From Onchidella celtica (lineage: Eukaryota > Mollusca > Gastropoda > Systellommatophora > Onchidiidae), in contig OZ007569.1 in NCBI GenBank assembly GCA_963931925.1, positions 71,985,618 through 72,049,617 of the forward strand: a stretch of 64,000 nt of DNA. The letters are read 5' to 3'. The notes under the pieces are model-generated. The model saw nothing but the letters and a program-made list of their open reading frames with translations. It ran no database searches and was not told the origin of the DNA. Positions within the stretch are counted from its first letter, which is position 1, and each line of letters opens with the position of its first letter. Made by a program: the position numbers and the translations under genes. This document shows positions 38,401 through 42,007 of the stretch, piece after piece.

Positions 38401-39994
38401 CGGCGATAAGACTGACCTTCTCCTGATTGGAAAAACGGGACATGGAAAGAGTTCAACAGGAAATTCTATCTTGGGGAAGAAAGAATTTGAAGCATCTGAT
38501 GCTTCAGTGTCTGTGACAAAAGAATCAGAATTTAATATTGCTGAAGTTGATGGTCGTAAGATCAAAGTGGTAGATACACCTGGTTTCTATAATACTAGTT
38601 GTCCGGGAAAAGACAACAAGAAGGCCGCACATGCAATGAGTAATGCCATAGCCTTGTGTCCGGACGGCTTTCATGCAATACTTCTGGTCATCAGCCTGGG
38701 GACAAGGATGACTCCAGAGGAGACGAAAGCAGTAGAGCATTTGAAGAAAATTTTTGGCAGTGAGATATTACAAAAACATGGTATCTGCATAATTACACAT
38801 GGTGACAATTACGAGATAAAGGACAACAAGACCTTTGAGGATTGGTGTAAAGATCAGAAAGAGTACCTCAAAGAAGTGTTTGAAGACTGTCAATACAGGT
38901 GCGTACTCTTTAACAACAAAGACAAGGATCCTAAGATAATCATGGCACAGCGGGTACAGTTGATTAAACATGTGGATGATGTGAGGCAAAAAGGCCCTTA
39001 TACTAATGAATTGTTTCAGCTTGCTAAAACAGAACGCGAGAGACTCATAAAGGCCAAAGGTTTACCACAACTAAAGACTGAGGTGAAGGAACTTATCTAT
39101 TTGATTGATGATGGCCTGAACATTTTGACAGAGAACAAGGAAGATAGATATCTGAAGGAAATAAAAATAAAAGCAGACAGTCTCAACAAGATTCTTCAAG
39201 GCGATGAAGAATTAGAACACCTGACTGATCTAAAGACTTTGGTCTCAAACATAATGAATGGACTAGAGAAAGGGAACCTCACAAAGAACTGGTTTGTAGG
39301 TATGAAACAAAAGTGGGGAGATTTAAAGCAAGAATTCGCAGAAACAGAACACCAGCATGTAACGCCAGAGGTGACTGACAAAGTGAAAGAAAAGGTTTTG
39401 GCACAAGAGTGCTTCCCAGGATGTTCAACAGTCATCTTGACAAATGGAAAATTTGTACCAATGGAGGAAATGCAAATCGGTGACAAAGTTCTTGTGAGAG
39501 ATCAGCAAGGTCACTTGAGCTATGATACAGTTTATATGTTTGGACACAAAGAGTTGGATGTTTTCAATGAGTTTGTCATTCTCAAGACAGCAACACAGTC
39601 TGTATCTGTTACAGGAGGCCACTATGTCTACTGCATCCAGGCTGGAGTGGAAGTGTGTGTTGCAGCTGAGAATGTCAGAATTGGAGATTGTTTACTGATT
39701 GCCACTAGGAGAGGATTAATGCCCCAACCTGTGGTGTCTGTCACTTGTGAGAGAAAACAAGGATTATTTGCTCCATTCACCTTCTGTGGGACAATCGTTG
39801 TAGATCAGGCCTTAATGTCTTGTTATATTGATGTTTTACCAGCTTCAATTTGCCATACTTTGTTATGGCCAGTTCGACGATTGTATCACATATCTCCCTG
39901 TGCACTGGCTTTTGTGAATGGCTCAGCCCCAGCTCATCCTGTGCCTCGTTGGGTTCAGTTTGCTATCAAGTTCATACGAACATCAGTTTACTGA
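914..39994 (+). CDS. Multi-exon gene: SNTX-like N-terminal module, AIG1 GTPase and Hint domain (spliced model, 931 aa)
   Basis: Model exons are 914-1030, 2306-2497, 21843-22002, 23147-23482, 28074-28157, 29479-29573, 31702-31899 and 38381-39994. Every intron starts GT and ends AG, all seven junctions keep phase (0,0,1,1,1,0,0), and the summed length, 2796 nt, is 931 codons plus stop. Seen: AIG1 motifs G1 (GKTGHGKS, about residue 411), G3 (DTPG, 459) and G4-like THGD (533), then a charged helical region, then a Hint domain from Cys738. Family knowledge: AIG1/GIMAP GTPases are septin/Toc-related, mostly cytosolic and immune-linked; Hint domains self-cleave. Inferred: a cytosolic GTPase whose C-terminal module autoprocesses. 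No signal peptide is visible. Exons 1-4 recall the N-terminal module of stonustoxin-like (SNTX) MACPF-related proteins, but this is weak pattern similarity. The 5' exons could belong to another transcript, although phase and orientation argue for one gene. Intron 2 is about 19 kb because of nested retroelements. No transcript data are available to confirm the model. Confidence 0.65.
1031..2305. other. Intron 1, no recognised content
   Basis: AT-rich, noncoding. It holds a short (CA)n run near 2160-2180. Small ORFs look random. Confidence 0.5.
2306..2497 (+). CDS. Exon 2 of the AIG1-Hint gene (SNTX-like region)
   Basis: The exon is bounded by TTTGTCATTCAG at 2305 and a perfect AAG|GTAAGT donor at 2497/2498. 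It encodes 64 residues in phase 0 on both sides. The ORF runs through the acceptor without an earlier stop in the exon. Sequence is amphipathic (LEQVCEILKIPLEFALKVKAG, then a beta-like TMIIAVSYLK), compatible with a MACPF/SNTX-like fold but not diagnostic. An ATG at 2333 lies inside the exon but splicing from exon 1 explains the codons upstream of it. Confidence 0.65.
2498..3410. other. Intron 2, left part before the LINE
   Basis: Noncoding. It contains poly-A runs near 2715 and 2752, and a GC-richer stretch at 2790-3010 of possible repeat origin. No coding signal is visible. Confidence 0.4.
3411..3423. repeat. Left target-site duplication of the RTE-like LINE
   Basis: ACGTCGTACCTAC, 13 bp, repeated exactly at 15480-15492. 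The pair encloses the LINE and fixes both ends of that insertion. Confidence 0.85.
3432..3896 (-). CDS. LINE ORF piece 4: C-terminal region
   Basis: Encodes SCVLSTLLYGSECW, LRRILRIFWPNKISN, RRWRWLGHVLRKE and GRRKRGRPKATWRR, the usual end of such LINE proteins, and stops at 3432-3434. In frame with piece 3 after removal of the LTR element and one copy of its target duplication. Confidence 0.85.
   Translation of the reverse strand, partial: NTKTRLYQSCVLSTLLYGSECWRMTEGDLAKLSSFHTTCLRRILRIFWPNKISNQELLRRCKQEEIANIITKRRWRWLGHVLRKEANSITKTALRWTPEGRRKRGRPKATWRRTIEAEMKSFNHSWGTLAKMAQDRQGWRSFVAALSTSGCNRK
3897..4511 (+). repeat. 5' LTR of the Gmr1-like element
   Basis: 615 bp, TG...CA ends. A TATA-like stretch (TTTATATATATGG, about 4248-4260) and AT-rich 3' part with TTTATTTATTTTAC are present. 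It differs from the 3' LTR by no base that I could find. Confidence 0.95.
4515..4532 (+). other. Primer-binding site, tRNA-Pro type
   Basis: TGGGGGCTCGTCCGGGAT matches the 18-nt complement of the tRNA-Pro 3' end used by murine leukaemia-type retroviruses. It starts three bases after the 5' LTR. Confidence 0.85.
4621..9177 (+). CDS. Gag-Pol polyprotein of the Gmr1-like element (1518 aa)
   Basis: Single ATG-started ORF, no frameshift or stop between gag and pol. Residues about 25-95 are a Glu/Arg/Lys-rich coiled coil with ERQEKEA repeats. About 110-280 is a capsid region of the type from which the vertebrate SCAN domain is thought to derive. Two CCHC zinc knuckles lie at 306-319 and 331-344. 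The aspartic protease DTG is at 431. Integrase has the zinc-binding HHCC region from His615 and the catalytic triad D685, D745, E781 with the canonical 35-residue D-E spacing. Reverse transcriptase follows (YVDD at 1252-1255), then RNase H (TDAS, Asp1403). Integrase before reverse transcriptase defines the Gmr1-type layout. It stops at 9175-9177. All catalytic residues that I can check are present. Confidence 0.96.
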   Translation: MSEVIGRLSQEADAMELTGQERRDYLREGLERERQLEAQRQEKEAERQAQEKEAERQEKEAERQEKEAERQEKEAERQLEREKMNHELEIERMRQQRGGNDSAQKTDDHASSKRPKLPAFQDKKDDLDSWLLRFERFAETAEWPRSTWTTSLSALLTGRALECFCRLPIDEAKDYDKVKEALQKRYNLSEDGYRLMFRQGKPEDGEDVGMFLIRIKTYLERWIKLSKTEETYEGVRDLFVREQFMDACPPDLATHVRERKPKTLQDIADSAEAYLVARNRTLSGSARLQSRPVRQRPNGDRSPQVCHRCQRPGHKATECRTKLNDKGELKCYLCGKPGHVRRMCPAQKDMGRGKPNKAAAAVVIAADESSTQDATTADTSINVQAVMKDGKLQLAVPVTCGGCSDGRTVEKLKLPVMKGVIGNRAVDVLRDTGCEGVVVRRSLVDDGQLTGGKKLIARIDNSLLAAEEAVIDVKTPYLTGRVTALCLPETICDLIVGNVDGAKDPYDPDTEVMVGAVTTRAQEKRKDQSTSLKVPRAERHAGVDREELIRLQEEDEVIRKLEQKKIPTNRGNKSVHFEKHGGVLYRIYKDLRQATVIRQVVLPEKLREYVLSVAHDSIVGGHLGVKKTKDRVMSNFYWPGIEGDVSRYCHSCDICQRTVNKGATPKMHLQSMPVVDVPFRRVAVDLVGPIDPPSEGGHRYILVYIDYATRYPEATPLKKIDAETVAEALVNIYSRLGVPEEILSDQGTQFMSDVMKETNRLLGIRQSTTTVYHPMCNGLVERFNGTLKKTLRRLCAEQPKQWHRYINPLLFAYREVPQESTKFAPFELLYGRTVRGPMHILRQLWTKDVEEPETKTSYQYVMELRERLEDTWKLATEELSKAQGRQKTYYDRKARERKFRPGDEVLVLLPTNTNKLLVQWKGPYKVVSIVGVNDYRVKMGAKEKTLHANLLKRYIPRTSKAAAVAMEPRPVVTEMCGMDNSRRDTTPEHVNAIKDGGGDSAETVLAEDDLIDKSQPVESAGMTVIEDCDLEGDNGGTTEDLADLGSWDQKEGYRDVQYGTQLTSEQRQELCDVVKDYQHVFTNLPGCCQLGEHRIDLTTEVPVRQRPYPVPYAMRDSLKEELSTMERLGIIRRSSSAYASPVVVVKKKDGSNRVCIDYRRLNKITVFDPHPTAAPSEVFQSLSRGKLFSRIDLSKGYWQVKVREQDIPKTAFVTMGEHYEFTRMPFGMMNSGATLNRIVKPLIRGMNNVTAYVDDLLIHTETFDEHVKTLKDLLQRMDQARLTARPSKCLIGTSEVDFVGHLVGEGMIALLEENVRKVRDAPRPTTKKEVKAFLGLVGYYHEFIPNFSAIAAPLSDLLRKGQPNIVQWDETQEKAYTSLKNVIISKPVLCLPDFSKEFVLATDASDRGLGASLMQEHEGKLYPVAYASRKLLPRETKYSVSERECLAIVWAVKKFTLYLYGKEFVLQTDHRSLEFLNSAKFDSPKLLRWSLFLQSYRFRIHYVKGRENVCADFLSRIF
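4739..4854 (+). repeat. 21-bp in-frame tandem repeat in gag
   Basis: About five units encoding ERQEKEA; one unit is 27 bp because of a 6-bp insertion. The repeat makes a charged coiled coil at the Gag N terminus. Copy number is likely variable between element copies. Confidence 0.85.
9178..9945 (+). other. Noncoding 3' part of the Gmr1-like element with polypurine tract
   Basis: No ORF resembling env. It ends in a purine-rich AAATTGGGGAG stretch at about 9932-9942, next to the 3' LTR, the expected plus-strand primer site. Minor internal repeats of CACAATG/CATTG type occur at 9640-9780. Confidence 0.7.
9946..10560 (+). repeat. 3' LTR of the Gmr1-like element
   Basis: 615 bp, same sequence as 3897-4511. 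It is followed by the target duplication GTGTT at 10561-10565, after which the LINE resumes. Confidence 0.95.
10566..11406 (-). CDS. LINE ORF piece 3: reverse transcriptase core
   Basis: Encodes LRKEQAGFRKGKGCIDQIF, FVDFEKAFDSIHR, GVRQGCVMS and the FADDLALL active site (complement of about 10872-10883), then the thumb YLGSIIRPEGG. The reading frame runs into the Gmr1-like LTR at the 5-bp target site GTGTT. Confidence 0.9.
11407..12521. mobile_element. Solo LTR, family A, copy 1
   Basis: 1115 bp with TGTCACGAG...TTTGTGACA ends and target duplication CTCCT at 11402-11406 and 12522-12526. It interrupts the reverse transcriptase ORF of the LINE. A near-identical copy with its own target duplication is at 59286-60402. 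AATAAA near the end (about 12413) suggests + orientation. No coding content; ORFs in it are random. TG...CA ends and 5-bp duplication support an LTR rather than a DNA transposon. The internal part of the parent element is absent. Confidence 0.8.
12527..13828 (-). CDS. LINE ORF piece 2: end of endonuclease and start of reverse transcriptase
   Basis: Resumes as APTNEND after the upstream insertion. It contains MGDLNAKVG, NQIDHLMI and SDHHLV (endonuclease catalytic region), a charged helical linker, and KNGKAPGKDNLTAELFK, WNEGRIVKIPKKG (reverse transcriptase block 0-1). No stop or frameshift is seen. It ends at the target duplication of the solo LTR. Confidence 0.9.
13740..14385. repeat. Exact 323-bp tandem duplication across the LINE/LTR junction
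   Basis: Units 13740-14062 and 14063-14385 look identical. Each unit holds 89 bp of LINE followed by 234 bp of LTR. It therefore arose after the LTR insertion. A recent duplication or an assembly artefact would look alike. Confidence 0.9.
13829..14768 (-). mobile_element. Solo LTR related to the Gmr1-like LTR, with internal duplication
   Basis: Starts TGTAACAG and ends ACGCTACA, i.e. the reverse complement of the Gmr1-like LTR ends. Internal stretches (AGCACGTTAT, AAAACGAAACT, AATAAATAA, GTTTAATAACTGTA) also match that LTR in reverse. Target duplication GTGCA is at 13824-13828 and 14769-14773. Removing one unit of the 323-bp tandem duplication leaves 617 bp, close to the 615 bp of the intact element's LTR. 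It is a diverged, older relative inserted in the LINE endonuclease region. Confidence 0.85.
14774..15267 (-). CDS. LINE ORF piece 1: N terminus of APE endonuclease
   Basis: Encodes the endonuclease start (TRIGYWNVRTMYESGKLAQV, LGVSESRWTGSG, YSGREDD, GVAIILKKG) and ends in IQCYA at the LTR insertion. The first in-frame ATG is at 15168 (complement); upstream codons are open to a TAA in the 5' UTR. It continues in frame at 13828 once the inserted LTR is removed. Confidence 0.85.
15268..15479 (-). other. 5' UTR of the RTE-like LINE
   Basis: GC-richer sequence between the ORF and the right target duplication. It contains an in-frame stop ahead of the ORF, so the ORF cannot extend upstream. Internal promoter activity would be expected for this class but no element can be pointed out. 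Confidence 0.6.
15480..15492. repeat. Right target-site duplication of the RTE-like LINE
   Basis: ACGTCGTACCTAC, identical to 3411-3423. Confidence 0.85.
15493..19755. other. Intron 2, middle part
   Basis: Noncoding and AT-rich. A CT-rich tract lies at 16125-16270, poly-C at about 16551-16565 and a possible SINE-like piece at 18065-18240 (ends near AATCCAAACTCAAACTC). No exon candidate with good splice sites and compatible phase was seen. Small ORFs on both strands look random. Confidence 0.45.
19756..20370 (+). repeat. Unidentified repeat-like segment, possibly LTR or element leader
   Basis: GC-richer than its surroundings. It contains a CTATTTAAGGGGG promoter-like motif and two related copies of a GTGGACCCGGCTGCTGG-type sequence near 20107 and 20226. 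It lies just before a (CT)n run. No reading frame is recognised. Assignment as a retroelement leader is a guess. Confidence 0.25.
20371..20443. repeat. (CT)n/(GA)n microsatellite
   Basis: Almost pure CT dinucleotides, broken near 20398. It forms the 3' tail of the adjacent minus-strand LINE fragment. Translated RE/LS repeats in this region are not genes. Confidence 0.95.
20444..21035 (-). pseudogene. 5'-truncated LINE fragment (reverse transcriptase C terminus)
   Basis: Minus-strand translation gives SKPEVLARTSQVTTALTKL, YACESWTLTAELEKRIQ, KRRKLKWWGHVMRSPRLAKT, then after a frameshift near 20600 KRGRQRKRWEDNIPEWTGL and a short tail. This is the thumb and C-terminal region of an APE-type LINE. 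The copy is broken by a frameshift and truncated at its 5' end; the (GA)n run follows its 3' end. Confidence 0.8.
21036..21842. other. Intron 2, right part
   Basis: AT-rich and noncoding; ends in the acceptor of exon 3. Nothing else recognised. Confidence 0.5.
21843..22002 (+). CDS. Exon 3 of the AIG1-Hint gene (SNTX-like region)
   Basis: Acceptor CACTGCAG ends at 21842 and donor GAAG|GTAACT starts at 22003. The exon holds 53 codons plus one base (phase 0 in, phase 1 out). It encodes an ITHWIKAVEIGDALVTILRI segment whose T-H and G-x-A pattern resembles a conserved segment of SNTX-type proteins. This is the strongest single hint for that assignment, but it is still only a short motif. It follows the 19-kb intron 2 that carries the nested retroelements. 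Confidence 0.65.
22003..23146. other. Intron 3, no recognised content
   Basis: AT-rich, no repeat or coding signal recognised. It ends in TTTCCCAACAG. Confidence 0.5.
23147..23482 (+). CDS. Exon 4 of the AIG1-Hint gene (SNTX-like region)
   Basis: The exon lies between TTTCCCAACAG (ends 23146) and AAAG|GTAGGG (23483). It is 336 bases, phase 1 on both sides, 112 codons. It encodes a helical part (NAFKLEFNEKLQNC...RTEELLRLAAKI) followed by a beta-rich part with a YPTSFTGMVQTVKDF segment. That layout, with an N/YPTSF motif and a following strand-rich end, resembles the end of the SNTX N-terminal module. The largest of the 5' exons, with coding-like composition and no stop across its full length. 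Confidence 0.75.
23483..24439. other. Intron 4, left part
   Basis: AT-rich, noncoding, no repeat recognised. Confidence 0.4.
24440..26390 (-). pseudogene. Decayed copy of a widespread repeat-borne ORF family of unknown function
   Basis: Minus-strand reading gives pieces in the order expected for a protein family seen in many invertebrate genomes and often left uncharacterised: PKSLDQADVNDLSRF (about 26200), WRFFIDSSNKSLKAMLYHNG (about 25040-25070), PPLQFTLGLMKN and GKAFKYLKSN (about 24850-24930), and ERFHHDIAVMEQRYHGN (about 24520-24570), then DNCWSLK. Several stops and frameshifts separate them, and 25.2-26.1 kb shows little match, so an insertion or decay is likely there. It lies in intron 4, antisense to the host gene. 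The family has no assigned function that I know; a transposon origin is likely. Confidence 0.65.
26391..28073. other. Intron 4, right part
   Basis: Noncoding. The part nearest 26.4 kb could hold more of the decayed element, but I cannot show it. Remaining ORFs look random. Confidence 0.4.
28074..28157 (+). CDS. Exon 5 of the AIG1-Hint gene (short linker exon)
   Basis: An 84-base exon with acceptor GCCCACAG (ends 28073) and donor TCAG|GTGATA (28158). Phase 1 on both sides, so it can be skipped without breaking the frame. It encodes an Ala/Thr/Ser/Pro-rich start and a FYKLRVEVQPL strand. The acceptor has a poor polypyrimidine tract, so this exon is less secure than its neighbours. Confidence 0.55.
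28158..29478. other. Intron 5, no recognised content
   Basis: AT-rich, noncoding. A GA-rich patch is near 28933-28957. Confidence 0.45.
29479..29573 (+). CDS. Exon 6 of the AIG1-Hint gene (linker exon)
   Basis: The exon lies between ATGATATAG (ends 29478) and AAT|GTAAGT (29574). It is 95 bases, phase 1 in and phase 0 out. It encodes an acidic, Ser/Thr-rich start, then a helix-like LSQLYKTLCDTVEADIPLN. The donor is a consensus match. No domain is recognised. Confidence 0.6.
29574..30680. other. Intron 6, left part
   Basis: Noncoding sequence; no element recognised. Confidence 0.4.
30681..30991. repeat. Foldback repeat with about 120-bp arms
   Basis: Arms 30681-30800 and 30873-30991 are inverted copies with roughly nine mismatches. 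The 72-bp spacer holds an A-run. The right arm and 55 bp beyond it (30888-31047) recur as a diverged copy at 58913-59078. MITE-like; no terminal target duplication was identified. Confidence 0.8.
31069..31097. repeat. (CA)n microsatellite
   Basis: ACAC repeat of about 14 units, followed by a looser CACA/TACACA stretch to about 31120. Confidence 0.9.
31702..31899 (+). CDS. Exon 7 of the AIG1-Hint gene (basic helical linker)
   Basis: Acceptor TTGTTATGCAG ends at 31701 and donor GAT|GTGAGT begins at 31900. Exactly 66 codons, phase 0 on both sides. It encodes a Lys-rich helical stretch (LHKKKIEHLKNANKKYHRDA) and a Cys-containing end (RFCLDCKPLDNFKEFMD). Its phase-0 donor can join either AIG1 exon (38381 or 42008), both of which start in phase 0. 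No family is recognised. Confidence 0.7.
31900..33589. other. Intron 7, left part
   Basis: AT-rich and noncoding, with a G-run at 32298-32309. No exon candidate recognised. Confidence 0.4.
33590..34813 (-). repeat. Probable 3' part of a CR1/L2-like LINE or related SINE
   Basis: On the minus strand it ends in a GCGCCATATAAATGTCTG segment followed by an ATT-rich run (33596-33610 complement), typical of tails of dispersed elements. The part near 33820-33850 (AGTGAATTCCAGGTCTCCAG) resembles 3' regions of CR1-like repeats. It lies just downstream of the LINE relic at 34814-35870 and may be its 3' end. Confidence 0.4.
34814..35870 (-). pseudogene. CR1/L2-like LINE relic (endonuclease end and reverse transcriptase start)
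   Basis: Minus-strand pieces in order: LLDWVIMPTETFG...NRLISD (endonuclease C terminus, about 35800), an FKTFKQIFKISDRLFGKVTQ linker (about 35300), and AKPLLKKQTLDQNLQKNYRPVS with NTLEKVILQQL and FQSAY (reverse transcriptase blocks, about 35060-34920). Different frames and stops show it is broken. Antisense to the host gene, in intron 7. Confidence 0.7.
35871..37043. other. Intron 7, middle part
   Basis: Noncoding. A short stretch at 36497-36525 (GTAAAAATCAGTTTGGACTA) recurs at 58866-58885, so part of it is dispersed repeat. ORFs on both strands look random. Confidence 0.4.
37044..37396. repeat. Imperfect inverted repeat with about 95-bp arms
   Basis: Left arm 37044-37136 and right arm about 37300-37396 are inverted copies sharing TTGCCATGTGTTATTCA, AATAATGCATCAGATGTC and AAAATGCA...GGCCACTG. 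The spacer is about 160 bp. MITE-like foldback; no coding. Confidence 0.7.
37397..38380. other. Intron 7, right part
   Basis: Noncoding; a GT-rich stretch is near 38195-38230. Ends in the poly-T tract and acceptor of the AIG1-Hint exon. Confidence 0.5.
38381..39994 (+). CDS. Terminal exon: AIG1 GTPase domain fused to a Hedgehog-type Hint domain
   Basis: One uninterrupted ORF runs from the 3' splice site (poly-T tract, CCTGAAACAG ending 38380) to TGA at 39992-39994. Codon 17 starts the P-loop GKTGHGKSS; DTPG is at 38573-38584; the G4-like THGD is at 38795-38806; a VLFNN G5-like segment follows. After about 120 charged helical residues, a Hint domain begins at Cys 39410-39412 with CFPGCSTV, IGDKVLVRD, an SVTGGHYV block with Thr (39611) and His (39620), GLFAPFTFCGTIVVD and SCY with the second conserved Cys (39821), then an HTLLWPVRR end typical of Hedgehog C-terminal domains. 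No in-frame ATG precedes the P-loop, so upstream exons are needed. Because both domains share one exon, the fusion does not depend on splice prediction. Family knowledge: Hint domains perform an N-S acyl shift and cleave before the Cys. The residue before that Cys is Glu here, not the Gly of Hedgehog. Confidence 0.93.
   Translation, partial: TIFKVPNGDKTDLLLIGKTGHGKSSTGNSILGKKEFEASDASVSVTKESEFNIAEVDGRKIKVVDTPGFYNTSCPGKDNKKAAHAMSNAIALCPDGFHAILLVISLGTRMTPEETKAVEHLKKIFGSEILQKHGICIITHGDNYEIKDNKTFEDWCKDQKEYLKEVFEDCQYRCVLFNNKDKDPKIIMAQRVQLIKHVDDVRQKGPYTNELFQLAKTERERLIKAKGLPQLKTEVKELIYLIDDGLNILTENKEDRYLKEIKIKADSLNKILQGDEELEHLTDLKTLVSNIMNGLEKGNLTKNWFVGMKQKWGDLKQEFAETEHQHVTPEVTDKVKEKVLAQECFPGCSTVILTNGKFVPMEEMQIGDKVLVRDQQGHLSYDTVYMFGHKELDVFNEFVILKTATQSVSVTGGHYVYCIQAGVEVCVAAENVRIGDCLLIATRRGLMPQPVVSVTCERKQGLFAPFTFCGTIVVDQALMSCYIDVLPASICHTLLWPVRRLYHISPCALAFVNGSAPAHPVPRWVQFAIKFIRTSVY
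39410..39991 (+). other. Hint (Hedgehog C-terminal autoprocessing) domain
   Basis: About 194 residues from the predicted nucleophile Cys1 to the end of the protein. Counting from Cys1, block A keeps G24-D25; the TxxH pair is T68/H71; the SCY cysteine is residue 138. Position 46, reached without gaps when laid against Drosophila Hedgehog, is His (codon 39545-39547) where Hedgehog has the Asp needed for cholesterol transfer. Predicted activity: self-cleavage at Glu|Cys, with an acceptor that need not be a sterol. The tail after the HTLLWPVRR segment is hydrophobic and has no match I recognise. Confidence 0.9.
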
Positions 39995-42007
39995 GTTCTT
40001 TCTTAGCGAGTGCAAGCTAAACACAGTATTGAATTATATGCAGTCTTATTACTTGACCCACCGTTAGTGGAAATTTCCCATGTTAGCTTTACTTTTGTGA
40101 ATTTAGTTTTTGTTGCCAAAGAATTTTCTATAACAGAATAAGTACTCTGGTCTTTCAAAGGTGAAAAAAATTGTTGTTTGAGTCTTTTTTTTTTTTAAGT
40201 CTTGTAGTAGAATTCCCCCCCCCCCCCCCCCCCCGCCCACAGTACATAGTGATACAGCATATGTAATCATATTGGATAATATTTTAGGGTCCCTTTTTTT
40301 TCTTAAGATTCGTTGGTTCAGCAAAAGAAGAATACAGTGCTCAGAACAATGATTTTGCATGCATTGATCACAGTAGTTGTTCCACTACTGATTCTGATGC
40401 ACCTTGATTACCTAACTTATATTTTATTTAGTTTCATCATTTTGTATTATGCATTCTCAACAGACAGCCTAGATGTAAGCAGAGTCACTGTATATTTTAA
40501 ATTGTACATGAGACAAACCAACCTGTATTTAGCAGATATAGTTAATGTTTTAAGGTTTGGTGTAAGGGTCAGAGTGGTTTTCTAAGGACAAATTGTTAAG
40601 GAATTGCCAAATACCCAAGTAATGAATGTCAGAATGTATTTCAAGAATCAGCTTGGTCACCTCATTTTCATTATTTGGAGGAATGATGTATGCTATCAAA
40701 ATCCATGTATGTTCTGTCTCTGCTTACAAAATTTTGAGTTGTTGTTACACAATTACTGAGCTTGCCAACATACTGTCAAACTTAGAAAATCATGTGTACA
40801 CCTCTTACAATAGCTTTCTTTGCTATTGGACTACAATGTGCCTATTTTGCTGGAAAAAGCCATTTGCTGTACATGAAGTCATGACAGGATTCTAGAATAC
40901 ACTGCAACCCTCATCTACAGGAAGTGGTTGTCATTCATTGGCATGCTTACTTAGACGGCTGTTAATCTTGCATTTTGCTCAGTCTCTTTGATAAGATTTA
41001 TTCAGACTCAAAGACAAGGTAGTAGAAAGACATCAGTATATCATAATAATTTGTTATATCCCGTTTAAATTCGTTTCATACACATTTGAAATGACTGAGT
41101 CTGTTATTTTCCAAGATTGCTTCAGTAAAATGCCATAGCAATGATAGCTACTTTGTTCACATATTGACAGTACTAGAAATATATTTATAATGTTGTGATT
41201 AAAATGTATTTCATTTCATTTGTGCGGTTCTTTGCAGTACAATTTTAAATGTAAATATAATGAGTCACTATTTCATCCCTTGAAAGTTGAAGCGCTGTCC
41301 TAGGTTTCTATAAATTAATAATGACAGTGAACCCCCAGAAAATCTTGTGTGTAAAGGGATCAGTTTCTGCAACCTATTTTATGTTATGTAACTGTTGTAC
41401 CATTTGTAGTTTGTCATTATGATTGTTTCTGCTTAGCAATTTTGAAATGGAGACCACCATTGGGTATATTTTTTAAATAGTGTAGAAGTTCTTGTTAGTG
41501 ATTGTTTTCATTAGTGAAAACCTAATTAACGTTAGTAGAAGATTTACCAGTGGGTAAAGATAAAAGATAAAGTAAGACAATTGAAAGTAAGTGAAAGCAG
41601 AAAGATTTTTGTAATGTGTCGACAGATATGTTTTGATTACACTTTAGAGATTATGATCCATACTGGCAAATGAGGCAAGTTGAGACTTTATCTTACACAT
41701 AATGACTGAACATTCATGTGGAGGGGCTAGAGTAGGTCATTCCGGCATTACGTTTTAAGCTATGTTTCCACTTGGGAGGAGGGTGCTTGCCTTGTGGATA
41801 CATTTGTGCAGCGCTTGGGTATTCTTGTTTAAATTTTCTGTAACGTTTTCATTTGTGTTCCTGTGCGATGCACATTAAAAAGAAGTATTTAACTGTTGTC
41901 CTGATTGATAGGCAAGTCACAAAATTATATCTTGGAAAAATCTGTGTTGAGCTGTGCTTCAAGCAGCATCCATTTGTTTTCTCTTATCATTTTCTATCCT
42001 AAAACAG
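39995..42007. other. 3' UTR of the AIG1-Hint exon and spacer to the second AIG1 exon
   Basis: AT-rich. Holds a C-run at 40215-40236, the AIG1 relic near 40.55 kb, and ATTAAA hexamers near 41203 and 41874 that could serve as poly(A) signals. No other exon recognised; the last bases form the acceptor of the second AIG1 exon. Confidence 0.5.
40545..40613 (+). pseudogene. Short relic of an AIG1 exon
   Basis: Bases 40554-40576 are identical over 23 bp to 42475-42497 in the second AIG1 exon (the VWCKGQS region). Looser similarity continues on both sides, including a shared TAAGGA and a GCCAAA/GCAAA stretch downstream. It sits between the two intact AIG1 exons in the same orientation. The rest of the expected exon is not recognisable. 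A chance 23-bp match is unlikely, but gene conversion or a local copy of a small piece is also possible. Confidence 0.5.

Noticed and set aside
40313-40585. Hydrophobic 90-residue ORF after the AIG1-Hint exon
   Set aside because: It lacks an ATG start, lies in AT-rich DNA and its end overlaps the AIG1 relic in a different frame. Probably random.
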